64,000 nt of DNA from Straminergon stramineum. Lineage: Eukaryota > Streptophyta > Bryopsida > Hypnales > Calliergonaceae. The notes under the pieces are model-generated. The model did no database searches, was not told the DNA's origin, and saw only the letters and a program-made list of their open reading frames with translations. Shown here one piece after another: positions 50,301 through 62,486 of the stretch; within the stretch, counting starts at the first letter, position 1; each line of letters starts with the position of its first letter. The DNA is taken from positions 35,390,547 to 35,454,546 of the forward strand of contig OY987263.1 of assembly GCA_963920665.1 (NCBI GenBank), given 5' to 3'. The translations under genes were made by a program, and so were the position numbers.

Positions 50301-51930
50301 TAAAATAGAGACACAAAAACTCAGTCCCAAAAATCCACAACTGCAGAGAACGCCTAAGGTAAAACCTGGATTAGGGGTCTCCAACATGAAGCGGTTTAGT
50401 ACTCGGTAATTACCACACAGCACCATATCTCAGAAAGCATGGATATTCATAAAAACACTCATTGGAGATATAGCACCAAGACGAGAAGTTACCATGGTGG
50501 TCAGAATCACGGAATTGGAAGCCCCAACAGCTGCGGTGAAGGCTTTACACTTGCGACCAAATAATGGACATAACACAAACCCTCCACCTTCTTGGCCCCG
50601 CCTGCCATAGGCATCTGACAGCAGGATGATGGCTGGAATGTCCATATCACGAAAATCGAGACACCAATGAAGATTGCCATTTGACGTCCGTGCTTCAACG
50701 CCAATTGCAGTGATTCGCATGACCTAAAACCATCCAGAACAACTCAATGAGCATTAAAGGACAAAGAGGACAAAGAAGGTCAACTAACATTGTCCCCATG
50801 ATTGCACAGAGATCCAGTGCGTAAAGCAAGATTTCAAACTAGGGATTTGTAAAGTCTACAAAAGATAAACAATAAATAAAGACTGAGAACTTCCAAAACC
50901 AAGGAGAAAGAGCCATACGAAAGGACTCCAGTCTGATGCACGCCGCCTCAATTGAAGAACAGGAAACTCAGCAGTCTCCGAAACGAAAGGAGATGATCCA
51001 GGTATTCTGAAGGACCTTAGCTTATGCAATTCCGTCAGTATTGCTGCTCGATACCTGCAAGTTAGAGGACAGAAAAACCGTCAGGGACTTGATCCCGTCT
51101 CCTATTGACTGGCCACCGTAACCGACAGCAGTTGATCTCTTTCAATACACTTGATTGGCCTTCAATTACCAAGTGGCGTACACTAAATTTCTAAGGCCAC
51201 TGATCATGGAATGAAAAACAGGGTTGCCTACTGTTACTTACAATGGTGTACAACCTCCCACTTCGAAACTAAATAAGGAGCTCATAAAAAATGATAAACA
51301 TTTGATCTCAAGAGACTTTGGTTCTTGTAACCTACATTCTCTCTTCACAGTGAAAGTGATGTCCTAATGAAAGCATATATCAGATAAAATGCTTAAAGCG
51401 GCGGAAATAGAATCTTCTACCTTCTACAACATGTTGGAACATCAGAATGTGTCAGCAAAACATCGACACGATGTTCGCCACAATTGCTTGCACCTACAAT
51501 TATTTAGAAGAATGTGAAAGGAGCAGCTTGTAAACGGCAAAGGTCATTAGTACCTCGAAGAAAAGCGCATGGGCTTGAACTTCCCTCGCCCCTCGTTCCG
51601 CACATTGATGGAGAACTCGAGAGCATGCTGTTGCAGCGGATCCTCCCGTCCCCCAGCCACCGGTGCCGCGCCTTCGAAATTGGTGGCAATGTCGTACTCA
51701 TTGGTGGTGGCGAGCGTAATGGGGTCGAGAGTGAGGATCTGGGTGGGGGAGACACAGAAGATGCGCTTGTACTTCCCTCGCCACGAATGCTTGGTGACGG
51801 TGTAGCGGCAGATGTACTCAGGCTCCTCCAGCGGATTGGGATGATGGTGCGTCGGTGAAGGCTCTTGGTATGTCGAGCCCACGCTGGCCGACGCAGGCGC
51901 GGGGAGCAGGAGCTGCTGTGGCGTCTCCAT
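38333..51930 (-). CDS. GRV2: GRV2/KAM2, plant RME-8 (DnaJ homolog subfamily C member 13) endosomal protein (24 coding exons, about 2628 aa)
   Basis: Exons, 5' to 3' on the minus strand: 51930-51554, 51054-50919, 50723-50493, 50290-50203, 50057-49852, 49617-49516, 49318-49256, 49058-46842, 46355-45993, 45691-45551, 45383-44991, 44732-44244, 44091-43868, 43783-43623, 43393-43210, 42928-42637, 42401-41877, 41566-41221, 40839-40496, 40317-39835, 39517-39393, 39158-39035, 38792-38724, 38536-38333. All GT-AG, frame continuous. Landmarks: N-terminal HSWRGKYKRIF region; four IWN-type repeats (LIWNARTR, IIWTHKMR, IIWNSAMR, LVWSPAMA); a GYF-like segment (about 1194-1250); J domain with HPD at about 1580-1582 in YRRLAMRYHPDKNPQGREKF; C-terminus VWSAYKDQKHDLFLPSN. 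The length is close to the Arabidopsis protein (about 2550 aa). RME-8 proteins recruit Hsc70 to endosomes; plant GRV2 is needed for vacuolar protein sorting and shoot gravitropism. Start chosen at 51930 as the first in-frame ATG after the stop at 52072-52074; an upstream coding exon is not excluded. Confidence 0.97.
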
Positions 51931-53300
51931 GCCCACAATGACTCGGACAGGGTAATCGTCCGCGTGCAGCGACAAAGGCCACAAACTCCAGGGCTTCTGT
52001 TGCGCCACCGCAGGGCGGCTACCCGACTGATTTGCCCCCAGCGCTTCCCGACTCTGCTCAACCCCCGGAAATCAATCGATGCAACCGTGGCCTGATCACA
52101 TATGCTGAGTACCAAGGCTCGCAGAATCCTAACCTACCCTAATTTCGTGCTTCTCCTTCATTTGCATAACCTACACTGAACCCCAAGACTCCCTCCAGCT
52201 CTTGATTCCTTCACTTTGCCCATTCCTTCCCTCGGCCTCTGAACCTAAGCCTCTCTCGCTCTCTCCTGCCAATCTGGGAGTCACATGATTACAAATTAAG
52301 CCAGAGTGGATGAATGAAACAGGAAATTCACACATGAATACAAACCCTAAACCACAATTCCACTGATAAAATCAAGTCAACAAAAAAATCTCTGGTGTAA
52401 TCAGTTGACGGCGTCTTGGTTTCCAATCATAACATTACTCTCTCCATTATTGTTGTCTTTATTAATTATATTCTCATTTCCCTCACAGCGAAACGTCTGT
52501 TCCCTCTCCAAAACACTCCAAGTCACTCACTTCGCCAGCTCCGATTCAGAAACCACGAAACCTAAATCCCCACCAACAATAAACCCCGAACTAACTTCCA
52601 AATTAAACAACCTAAGACGCACAGCAAACCTCCAATCAACCACACGCACCTCTAAAGAATCTCCAAATTCAAAAGACTGAATGGAGCTCACTCATTAGAT
52701 CAATCAATGATTCGCCAAAATCCACAATTTCCGGCGCTTCAATCCAACACCGCAGAGGCGACGACGACGAGCCATCGTTCCAGTCCACAAACTAACCCCC
52801 CACCCCACCCCCTCGATCGCGCTCTCTTCTCCTCCAACCCCGCTTCACGATGCAGCAGTAGCAGCGATACTCCTCGATTCAAGCACCAGGACCTGTCCCC
52901 CAACAGAATTTACACTCGCAGAAGCCAAAAAGTTTCTCACAAAGCGAATCGGCGAGGAGGAATCTGGGAATTGCCACGACGGAGCACGGGCGAGAGGCAG
53001 CGAGTGCCTGAAATTCAAGAGCTTCGCGGAGTCCCATGTTGCAACATCAGCACGCACGGCAGAGCTCTCGGGGCACCTGCACGGCACTCACCGCACTCAC
53101 AGCTCACAAAAGCTCACTCAGTCCGGGTATTGAAGGGGAATCACAAGTGGTCACCGGGTATTTAGATGTTGAGAAGGTGGGGTAGGTGTAGGTAAGTAGG
53201 GGACGGTCCGGGTGTATACCGGGTTTGGAACACGAGGAAAGATCGTGAAGGGCCGGGAGCCCGGGACTAAGAGCATGTTTCCATTGAGCTTCTGAAGCTC
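51931..53300 (-). promoter_or_regulatory. GRV2 5' leader/promoter region
   Basis: GC-richer sequence directly upstream of the GRV2 start, with pyrimidine-rich stretches (CTCTCTCGCTCTCTCC on the plus strand near 52251) and CCCCACCCCACCCCC near 52800. The overlapping ORFs 52707-53165 (plus) and 52845-53087 (minus) are low-complexity and unrecognised. I read the segment as leader, possibly with a leader intron, plus promoter. At about 53330 composition returns to AT-rich repeats. Confidence 0.45.
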
Positions 53301-53329
53301 TGAACTGGAGCCGGACAGGTAGTTTCCAG

Positions 53330-55440
53330 CCCTTTTTTTTAATTTTTGAGAAAGTGCCAGAATGGCGATCACTTAAAATTTGTTGAAGTGTTGTATTACT
53401 ACATTCATACATCTTTTGGACTAAAAAACACTTTCCAACCATATTCATGCACTTTTTCATCCAAATTTGACCAATTCATCCACTTTTTAAATAGATATGG
53501 AAAATTTCTAACAAATAAAGATTACTTTTTTTTGGCGAAAAGTAGGCAGTTATTTTGAAATGGTGCAATGTAGCCCCATGGTGCCAAAATAAATTGGGTT
53601 GGTGGCTTCCATTGCAACAGATGGAAATGCACCCCTACAACCTTCACTCAAGAATTGTAGACATGGAGGACTTGGAGTGAGAGAATACAAAAGTTCTGAG
53701 CTACGGTGGAAGCACCCACAACTATGAATATAAGCAATTCAGCATAGTTGGAGGCACCTTTTGTTGGAAAAAATATTTTTCTAGTATTGACAATTGAAAA
53801 TCATGAATTTTAAAAACAAATAGAATTTTAGGAGATGGTGTGTATTTTCTAGAAATTTTCAAAGTGGCAGCTTTGTAGACCAGTAAAATAGTCATATAGG
53901 TAGACTTGAAACTAAAATTTAACAAAATCAGCAGTCAACTAATTAACAATAAGTAAGGGGACAATTTAATGAAGTTGTAGATGGATGCTTTAATGGAAGC
54001 CTAGGGACACTTCAAGGGAACTCTATTGTGCATGAATGGCAACTAAGACACTTTTGAATGTTTCTACTTTAGAGTGCTTACACTTTCGAGGGGTGGATAA
54101 TGAATTTTGAGTAAAAAGCCCCAACTATGCTCATTAATTTGTTCAAAAATGTAGAGAAATTTAGCAAATTCATAGAGGTGGGTTTTAGACTAGAGTTCTC
54201 ATGGAAACAGCATTAATCCCAAAGGCCAAACTAGAGTTTTAATGCACCTTCTAGCCCCCTTCCAATTATTGGCCCTCTAGTCTTACAATAGAAATTGGCT
54301 CTAATAGGTGGAGATTGAGTCATAGTCAATTTAGGGGGGCAAATTCTACTTTCATGAAGTAAAAATAGTATTTTTTGTCAAAAATTTCCTATTTTTTTTT
54401 TAATTTTCTAATTCTGGATGAAGAAGTACATGACTATGTTTGGAATGGATTTTTTGGTCTAAAAGATGGATGAATGTAGAAATATAGTATTTCACCAAGT
54501 TACAACTAATCATCATCTTAGTACTTTCTCAAAAAATATAAAAAATATGTTGGTCTTGGTTAGCTTGCTAAGGGCTCTTTGGAGGAACCATACACTTGAC
54601 TCCTAATAAAAGTTTTGAAATTTTTTGACTTTGGGCCAAAGGGTAATAAGTTTTGTATGAGAAAAATTATCACGAGGAAGTTTGAATAGCTACCTAACTC
54701 AAAAAGTGACCCAATGCTACAAGGACATGGCCTTTTATAGTGTCAATGTTTGTTATTTATTCTAGATGAAAATTTTTAACTCATTTAATTGGAATTAGAG
54801 ATTACAAACAAGTTAGGAGAGCTTGGAAATTAAATACAAATTTAACCATCTATAAAATAAGGGATATCTTTTTAGTTGGATTCCCCAAACAATGGAGCTC
54901 TTCAACAAGTCTACGGGTTGATTTGCCTAAATCTCTTCCTAATTGACTTACAAACCACTTATAGTATATAATAGAGTTGTAAAGTAAGTTCTTTGCATAT
55001 CATTCTCAAAAATAGATGTCTAAAGTTTAGAATATTATTTTTGCAAAGGCAAAAAAATTGTGTGGAGAAAGAATTCATGCAAAATATTTTTTAAACATCT
55101 ATTGAACATGATTTGTGGAAAAATAAATAAATGTTTGAGAGGGAAGTATCAATTGCACCTTTTACTTACAATAATTAGATTTTATATTATTGTGCTTGGA
55201 ATAGTTAAAATCATCATTATCCCAAATTTAGAAAAGTTACAATTCATTCCTAAAATGCAAGCTAATTTGATTGGAAAATAAGGTCAAATCATAATGAAAT
55301 TTTGTAATACTAAAAAGAAAACCTAGCACCAAATTACTTTGCCAAAAATATTTGATTTTTGGACCGATAGGTATATTCTTCATTCCTACAATATTCTAGG
55401 AAGTCATCCATTGGCCACTTTTGGATCTTAGTGTCCAAAA
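53330..55440. other. AT-rich stretch without a recognised feature
   Basis: No gene was recognised. ORFs are short and of translated-AT composition. Confidence 0.4.
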
Positions 55441-56412
55441 GTGTGTGGCCTATCTTTTGAGTGGATAGTGATGCAAAGGTATCCACCCTAAAGACAAAAT
55501 TCATTATTATTTAAATTCAATTTAGTTACCCCTCTTACCACCCTCTCTTAAAAAAAATTAAAACTTAATTAAGTTCATTTTAGTTCAAATTTGCTTCCCC
55601 CTCCCCACTTCTTTGTAATTTTGACATGCCATTGTGATGGCATCAATATGGGATATATCCCAAAATATTTGTACCGTGCATGTATACTTCTACATAATTT
55701 ATATGTATCGTATTTGTAATATGTACAATAGTTGTATATGTACTTGTAATGCATATAGTATTTTATACATACCTGTAATCTCTCTCTCTCTCTCTATATA
55801 TATATTGTATCCATATTATGTACCGTATTTGTACATCTATTTATATTTGTATTGTATCTAACATTGTATTTTGTATTCTGTATGTGGATGGCTCAAATCA
55901 TATCTTAAAGATCAATGGCTTGTGATTATTTAAGCAACTGACCACATTCGAGGGGGTAAGTATTTTTTCTTTAAAAAAATCAACGGCTTGTGATTTTTGG
56001 CATTGCAAGGGGAGTAACTAATGCAAACACCAAGAGGTGTCCTGTCTTTTGGGTGGATAGTGAGGAAGGCTGTTGAGGCAATCAAATTATTTTTCAAAAC
56101 CCAATACCCACCCTCAAATTATTTTTCAAAACTCAGTACCCCCCTTACTCTTGTATTTTTGAAAATGAAGTCGTTTGTCAATCTATATGGGATAATCCGT
56201 ATCCGTTTTCCATATCCATTTTCCATACCCATTTTCCATATCTGTATATATGTAGTATATATACGGTATCATAGTATTCATATCAGGATCAATGGCAAGG
56301 AAGGGGGTGTTTTTATTTTTTTTCAAAAACAATCAGTGGCTACTAGTTTAGGGGGGGGAGGGGGGGCTAATTAATTGAGCAGGAAGTGAGGTTGTCTTTT
56401 GATTGGATAGTG
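55440..56412. repeat. Block of dispersed repeats with low-complexity tracts
   Basis: A motif CTTTTGRGTGGATAGTG occurs three times (about 55453, 56047 and, as CTTTTGATTGGATAGTG, 56395). CAAYGGCTTGTGATT occurs near 55913 and 55981. Between lie a TGTA/TATG-rich minisatellite-like stretch (55660-55880), a (TC)n(TA)n tract at 55779-55805 and a 14-bp tandem CCATTTTCCATAYC (56197-56243). The ORFs 55634-55861 and 56021-56374 are translations of these repeats. Confidence 0.6.
56351..56366. repeat. G8-A-G7 tract
   Basis: Sixteen bases, all G except one A, in an otherwise AT-rich area. A local guanine-quadruplex-prone or slippage-prone site. Confidence 0.85.
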
Positions 56413-56655
56413 TCCTTCTAATGTAAACATACTTTGAACTTGATAGTTTCCAAATTTGATGTATATCTTGAGTTCCAGTAAGTGCCATAGAAAGCTTATG
56501 AATAAATGTGACTATAGCAAGAATAAAAGCATCAAACTCCTAAAGGTCCCTACATCCAAACGAGTTTTGCCCTATTCAAACTCAATTGTAGCTAAGAAAA
56601 AAACCATTTCTTTGTCTTTGATTTAAAGTTAGATGGTGAAGTCTAACAAACTTAA

Positions 56656-57228
56656 CCCTTAAAGGACCAAGGCACAATTTTAGCACAAATTGTGAAAAAT
56701 TGCTATTGTTCAAGGCAAAAGAAAAAATGAATTTTTAATTTTTATCTTTAATTCAACCATACAAATTTGTACTAGAATACCATGGAAATGTGTGAAAAAA
56801 ATTTTAGAACCTTTGAGCACTCAAATAGAAAGATTATAATGATGAAGTTAGGAGAATTTTTTTTCTATCTTGCATGACAAGGCCATCAGACTTTAATTTC
56901 TTTGAAAGTGAGGTTTTTACTTTATACATGGTTATTTTTGTTGACATTTGCATCTTGTGTCATGTAAATTACCTACTTGCCAAATTTCAAAATTATAAGA
57001 GGAATTTTGCACACGCTACTCAAAGTTGTCTAGGCTACTCAAAAAATTCAAGGCAATATAACTTTTGATTCAATTAACTAATTGGTAAAAAAATTATATT
57101 CACACTAAAGAGATACATATTCACACCTTGTTTCAAAATTTGAAGAACATTCATTAAAAAATGACTTCATATGTTCCTACCTAAGATCACTTGGATACGT
57201 TAAACACTCATTTAGTCCCTTGGGGGAT
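56656..57228. mobile_element. Element B7 (short, inverted orientation)
   Basis: TTAA at 56652-56655 then CCCTTAAAGGACCAAGGC, which matches the right-hand B end. About 570 bp on, ACTCATTTAGTCCCTTGGGGGATA is the inverted left-hand B end as in B3. The copy is therefore inverted relative to B3 and internally deleted (573 bp rather than ~920). No coding frame. Confidence 0.55.
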
Positions 57229-57239
57229 AGGTCTATACT

Positions 57240-59847
57240 ATTTTCTACTTATATTTTGAATAAGTAGAAAAGTTCCAAGTAAATACTACTTATATTTGGT
57301 GTATCTAACATGAGAACTTGAAAAGAGATTTTCTACTTATAAATTGAGAAGAAAATCCAAATTAATTGGATTCAAATTAATCACAAGTTATATTATTTTA
57401 TTTCTAAAAAATGATTCTAACTTCCCTTTAGAGACTAGGATTTAAACAATTGAAAAAGTCAAAATCATGTAGTTTTAATTGAACATTAACCAATTTTATT
57501 TAGAAGTGATAGGAAGCTTATTTAGTGACAAAGTATCAATTTCCCTTTTTTACTCTCTAAAATTAAGTACCTCCTTGCACATTTGAGAACCAAAGGGATG
57601 ACAATCAATCATCATATCATTGTTTCCAAAGCTTAGAAATATATTGCCAAATGGCACAATCTATTATTTTCAAATATTGAAGTAGGAATAAAGGTTCTTT
57701 TTTCATCTCCAAAAATGGAATCCATTTAACCATTTCTTATCCATTTTGAATGTTTAATATCCATTTTAAATGATATATTATACTATTTACTACCTTCCAT
57801 ATGGTTTGATTGTTAGACAAAATTCAAAAATTGCTAGAAAACCTCAATGGTCATCATATCTTTTGTCTAAGTTGTAGATATGAAGAAGCTATGTGTTTAA
57901 TCTTATATTACTTGGAATCAATCAAAATGAATAATTATTGATGTGCCAAGGTCACATTAGCTCCAAAATTGATGCAAATAAAAAGATGTCCATTGCATTA
58001 ATTTCAACGGTCTCTTCTTCTTTTCTATATAATAAAAATAGAAATGGATGTTGTAGTGTTGCCTTGCAAGATTAAATGATTGACTCACTTCTCCATTTTT
58101 ATGTACAAAAAATAAAAAACTATGACCTAAATGCCCCAAATAATCCACACCAACGATAATTTCCAAAATATATATAAACTACAATACCAAAAGCAAAATT
58201 TCAAAGAACACTCAATTGAACTTACACATGCAAACATACATTTAGAATTTTTCTAAATTTAAACTATGCAATGAGGAAGGTTTATTATCTTCCAAACTTG
58301 TATCTTATAAAACAACAAATGTGATTCATCAATCTACTATACAAAATTAGACTACCTTTCAAATTACACTCATTTCTTTGAAGTGGTTGTTATATAACAA
58401 GACTATATGTTTTTAACAATAGCCATTTTCAACAAAAATCATTAAGAATAGAATTTTTATAAATAGAATCCCAAATCCTTGCAACAAAACAAAACAAACT
58501 TCCAACTTAGTAGAAAAGCAATTATCTAATATATAAGTGTTTACAAATTTCCATATTGCAAAATAAGCATGAACAACTCACTTTCACTAGTAGGGCAAAT
58601 GGTGATACTAGTATGTTGAGTAAAGTGGCTATTTTAAATTTAATTGGTTCTACTACAATCCAATAGAAAACTAAACTAAAGGAGGGAACAAAACTCTATC
58701 GTCAAATTTTTACCCAAAAATTGATGAAATTTTGTTGTTAATTTTTGGAAAGTGTATAATTTTTATGAAGTATTAAGAATATTACACAAAATTCTATTAT
58801 TTAATAATTCATTAATTTAATTAATTCAGCAAAAAATAATTAGGATTGACGAAACAAAATGAAACAAAATTTATAAATAAGGAAAAAATAAGATGAGTTT
58901 AGCTTGGTAACCAAACCGCTCCGAAATTCAAGGGGTCAAAGCTATGTAACAAACCCTAATATATTTGTAAGTAGCATATTAGTGGTTGCCTTGCCTCAAC
59001 CGCCCCCACAAGGATCGGTTATTATTCACTATTTTGTTGTCTCTCCAACAACTTTATAGCTATGGTGAAGAACCAATTGTTGTATTAATCCAAACAATCT
59101 ATCTTGATCAAATTACAAAGCTTCACTTTCTTAATTCTTGACAACAAATTTTGTTATTAATTTGTACTTGTTTGTCCAAAACTCTTCCATATGCATCATA
59201 TTAAGTGTTTTGTCTTTTTTGGAAATGAATTACATGTCTGGAATAGCTCAACTTCATCTTTATTTCTTTAGTAAATAAAAAATAGTACAATTTTATTGCA
59301 CTTTGGAATCTTTCAACTAACATTTTCACAGAATTTTTAGATTTTTTTTATTAAATATAATTATTCTAGCATCTACAATTGTTATTTTTCTTTCAAAACA
59401 AAGAAAAATAGAAAAATTACAATTCAAAAATATGAACACTAGTAGTGCTCACTTTATAATTGCCAAGGTTAACTACTAGTACATGAGGATGTGAGACAAA
59501 TATTGTGATACAATTGGCAAGAATTAAGTCCAAAATTTTCAATCAAAATTTTATAGAGGTGGTTTTCTGGATTATAAATTGATTATGAAAACAATGAAAT
59601 AGAAGTATGAAGGATGCTATTGTTTAGAACTGAAATTCATTGATGATTCCAACCTATAGAAAAAGTCCTATCTATACATGAAATATACCCATATTGAAAG
59701 TAAGTTTTCTTTGATATATAGATTGACTTTTAGTTTACAAACTTTGTTGAATAAGTGCAACTTTTCAATTAGTTAATTTCACTAAACATAGAGTTAAAAC
59801 ATATTACATCCTTCATAAGGGAATTATACTAAACAATTGTCATCAAA
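57240..59847. other. AT-rich upstream region of the DCD-domain gene
   Basis: No gene, RNA gene or defined element was recognised. The promoter of the downstream gene must lie at its right end, but no element could be assigned with confidence. Confidence 0.4.
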
Positions 59848-62486
59848 ATGGGAAGTTATAATTATGAGGCATTGCATAAACACACTCCGAGCATTAAAAG
59901 AACATGGATGCCTGAGCCCCTAACAACCAACCGCAATGGATACATCAATGGCATGCGGGCTGTTCAAGAGCCATACATTAATGGGTATGGAAATCCTTTA
60001 CAAGATCGGATCTTATTAGCTCAAGCTCAAGTGGCACAAGTGCAAGCGCAAATGCTTGGATGTGCAAATGGAGGAGTTAACCATTATGGACTTACAAAAT
60101 ACAACCTTCCCAATGAACAATCCCTTTCTGTTGGATTACTTCCCCCTGATCATCTAATAGACATCGTTGGAGAAAGAGACCGTTATGCTAATAATGTTTA
60201 TGCAAATGGTTTCCCTATTCGACGTTCCATATTTCCTCCCATCCATGATACAAGAAGAGAGCCTAGAAGGGAGCGTAGAGTAAGAGAGCTTGTAGCTAGA
60301 GAACCTGACCCAATAAGAGAATTAAGTACTTCACAATCACCTGCACATATACCTGAGGCTATAGCAGAGCCTCCTTTAGCAGGCATGATATTTGGATGCA
60401 CAAGTGATACCTACATTGAATGCATGCAAATGAAATTGTTTGCCTTACCAGCGGCCAACAAAGTTGAGGTAAATGACATTCCATACATTTTTATAATCAT
60501 CTTTGGTATATAATTATACTCTTATAAACATTTGATATATTTGAGGTCAAAGTTGGCATCAGAAGGCTATTGAATGCATCTTCATGGTTGAAAATTTCTT
60601 GCATGAATATTAAAATATTAGAATACAATTAGGTTACAAATGGAATGAATTAGGGTATGTAATGATAGAAAGCTTGGGAAGTTTGTGACAGTTTGTGAAT
60701 TGAGATTAAGATTAATTTCGATAGGTCCTGCGAGTGGCCCCTGGAACAAAATTATTCTTGTACAACTATCGAGCACGAGAATTGTCTGGGATTTTTGAAG
60801 CCACCTCCCATGGAGAAATGGATCTAGAACTGGATGCCTTTCAAGGCCTTTTCCCAGCCCAGGTATTTTTGAGAAATTAATTTATCTCTTCAATGACAAA
60901 CACATAAAATATTGCTATGCATATCAAAAGACACATTTAAATTGTCCTTTGTATTGCCAATAAAATTTGTAGAAATTCTATGTGCTCTTGTATAATACAC
61001 ACTTTAGAAGTTCACTTCATATAAACATAATAAAAGCTTTTGTACAATTCAATAGATTATTTCAAACAAATTGCATTCATTTGACAAAAGCATTATGCAG
61101 GTTCGAATCCGATGCATAGAAAAATGTCCCAACCTCCCATTGAAAGCATTCAAAGAGGCTATGACTGAAAACTTTGAGAAAAAGAACAAATTTAAGTATT
61201 CATTGAATGACACCCAGGTACAATAAATAAAACTATTTATACTAGTAGTTTACAACTAATTTTTTTTACAAAAAAATTTGAATTGATGTTTAAACAAACT
61301 ATTGATACCTTAGGATGTACATGTGTAATTGAGCTTATATAGGTACGTAAACTAGTGACTTTGTTTCGACAAGAGCTAAAATATTGGCAAAAACAAAGGG
61401 CACAACAAGAACGCAAAATTATGTCTTCTGGATTACAACCTGGTTTACGACCAGGTTATCCTAATCGTAGTGAGGCAAGTTTCATCAATGTTCAAAATAT
61501 TATAATTTGATTCATGAAAGCATAAAGACTATCACATAATTTTAAATTTATATGACTTGAAGTTAGGATATCTTCATTGTGGTTCTATTAATAACACACA
61601 TTCAAGAAATTTCATGATTCATGTGGTCTTGGTTACTAAAAAAGACTATAATAGCCAAAAAACAAAAAATCCTTTAATTTATCCTTTACAAAATCTTCAA
61701 ATATGAAAGCTTTATAGTTTTATATAGCATATAGTATGATGTTATTTTAAATAGATAATATTTTCTTTGAAATCAAATCAGGGGACTTTTCATTTGGAAA
61801 CCTCTTTAATTCTTCATAAATTCAAGAGTGACTTATGAACATAAATCAAGTTGTTTGAATATGTACAAAAAACTTGTAGAATTCAATGACATTTAAGTCT
61901 ATTATTAATTACATTTTTATTTTATTTTAAATAGTAAATTTAAATGAACATAATTATAATTTAAATATATTTTTTATTGTATTTAATATAAATTCTTTAA
62001 TATGATGAGATTTTGAAGCAAGAAAGAACTTCAATACACTTCACTATTACGTACTTTGAGAATAATATTCTAATATTTTAATAAAACTTATATTATAAAA
62101 AATAATATTCAATATTTAAGATTGTTATGAAATTCTTTATCAAGGAATGAACAATAAATAATACTTGAAATCAACATACTCAAGAATAAAACAATTTTTT
62201 AATCTATTTTTGAAAGTCTTCAAACTTTGAAAAATTTGTTTTCTTTCTAATTTTTGCAAAATGTTAAAGTCTCTTTAAAAAGAAGTGCCAACAATAACAA
62301 TGTTCAATTGTCATAGTTGGTAAAATTGTCATTATAGCTTTGTTTATTGAGATCTTAGAATTAAAATCATTTTCCTTCTTTCAACAACACATTCCATTCC
62401 ATCTATTGCAGGTGAACCTTGTGCGTCACCTTCACAGTAATCAAGTACCATTCTTCCAAGCTAGCAAGCGGATTCGCATGTTTTAG
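59848..62486 (+). CDS. DCD-domain protein, NRP-like (5 coding exons, 360 aa)
   Basis: Exons 59848-60468, 60725-60862, 61101-61217, 61343-61474 and 62412-62486. Every exon is a whole number of codons. The DCD (development and cell death) domain spans about residues 178-310: AGMIFGCTSDTYIECMQMKL, LFALPAANK, VAPGTKLFLYNYRARELSGI, FEATSHGEMDLELDAFQGLF, PAQVRIRC, KKNKFKYSLNDTQVRKLVTL. This continues into a charged, Gln-rich helix and a basic tail ending KRIRMF. The N-terminal half is Asn/Tyr/Gly-rich, then has an Ala/Gln run (LLAQAQVAQVQAQM) and an Arg/Glu-rich stretch. A C-terminal DCD with a low-complexity N-terminus is the layout of plant NRP proteins, linked to ER/osmotic stress and programmed cell death. 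Function here is inferred from the domain only. Intron 4 appears to use a GC donor (GAG then GCAAGT). Exons are AT-rich compared with MLO and GRV2. Confidence 0.92.

Noticed and set aside
51931..52008. GRV2 start at 52008
   Set aside because: The codon there is GTG. The first in-frame ATG is at 51930, and the frame upstream closes at 52072-52074 without any ATG.
52707..53165. 152-codon plus-strand ORF upstream of GRV2
   Set aside because: Ser/Pro/Arg-rich low-complexity translation of a GC-rich leader/promoter segment. No recognisable domain, and it is opposed by another unrecognised frame on the minus strand.
61101..61116. GGTTCGAATCC-like tRNA T-arm (B box) sequence
   Set aside because: It is the start of exon 3 of the DCD-domain gene (VRIRC). 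No matching A box, acceptor stem or cloverleaf was found around it.
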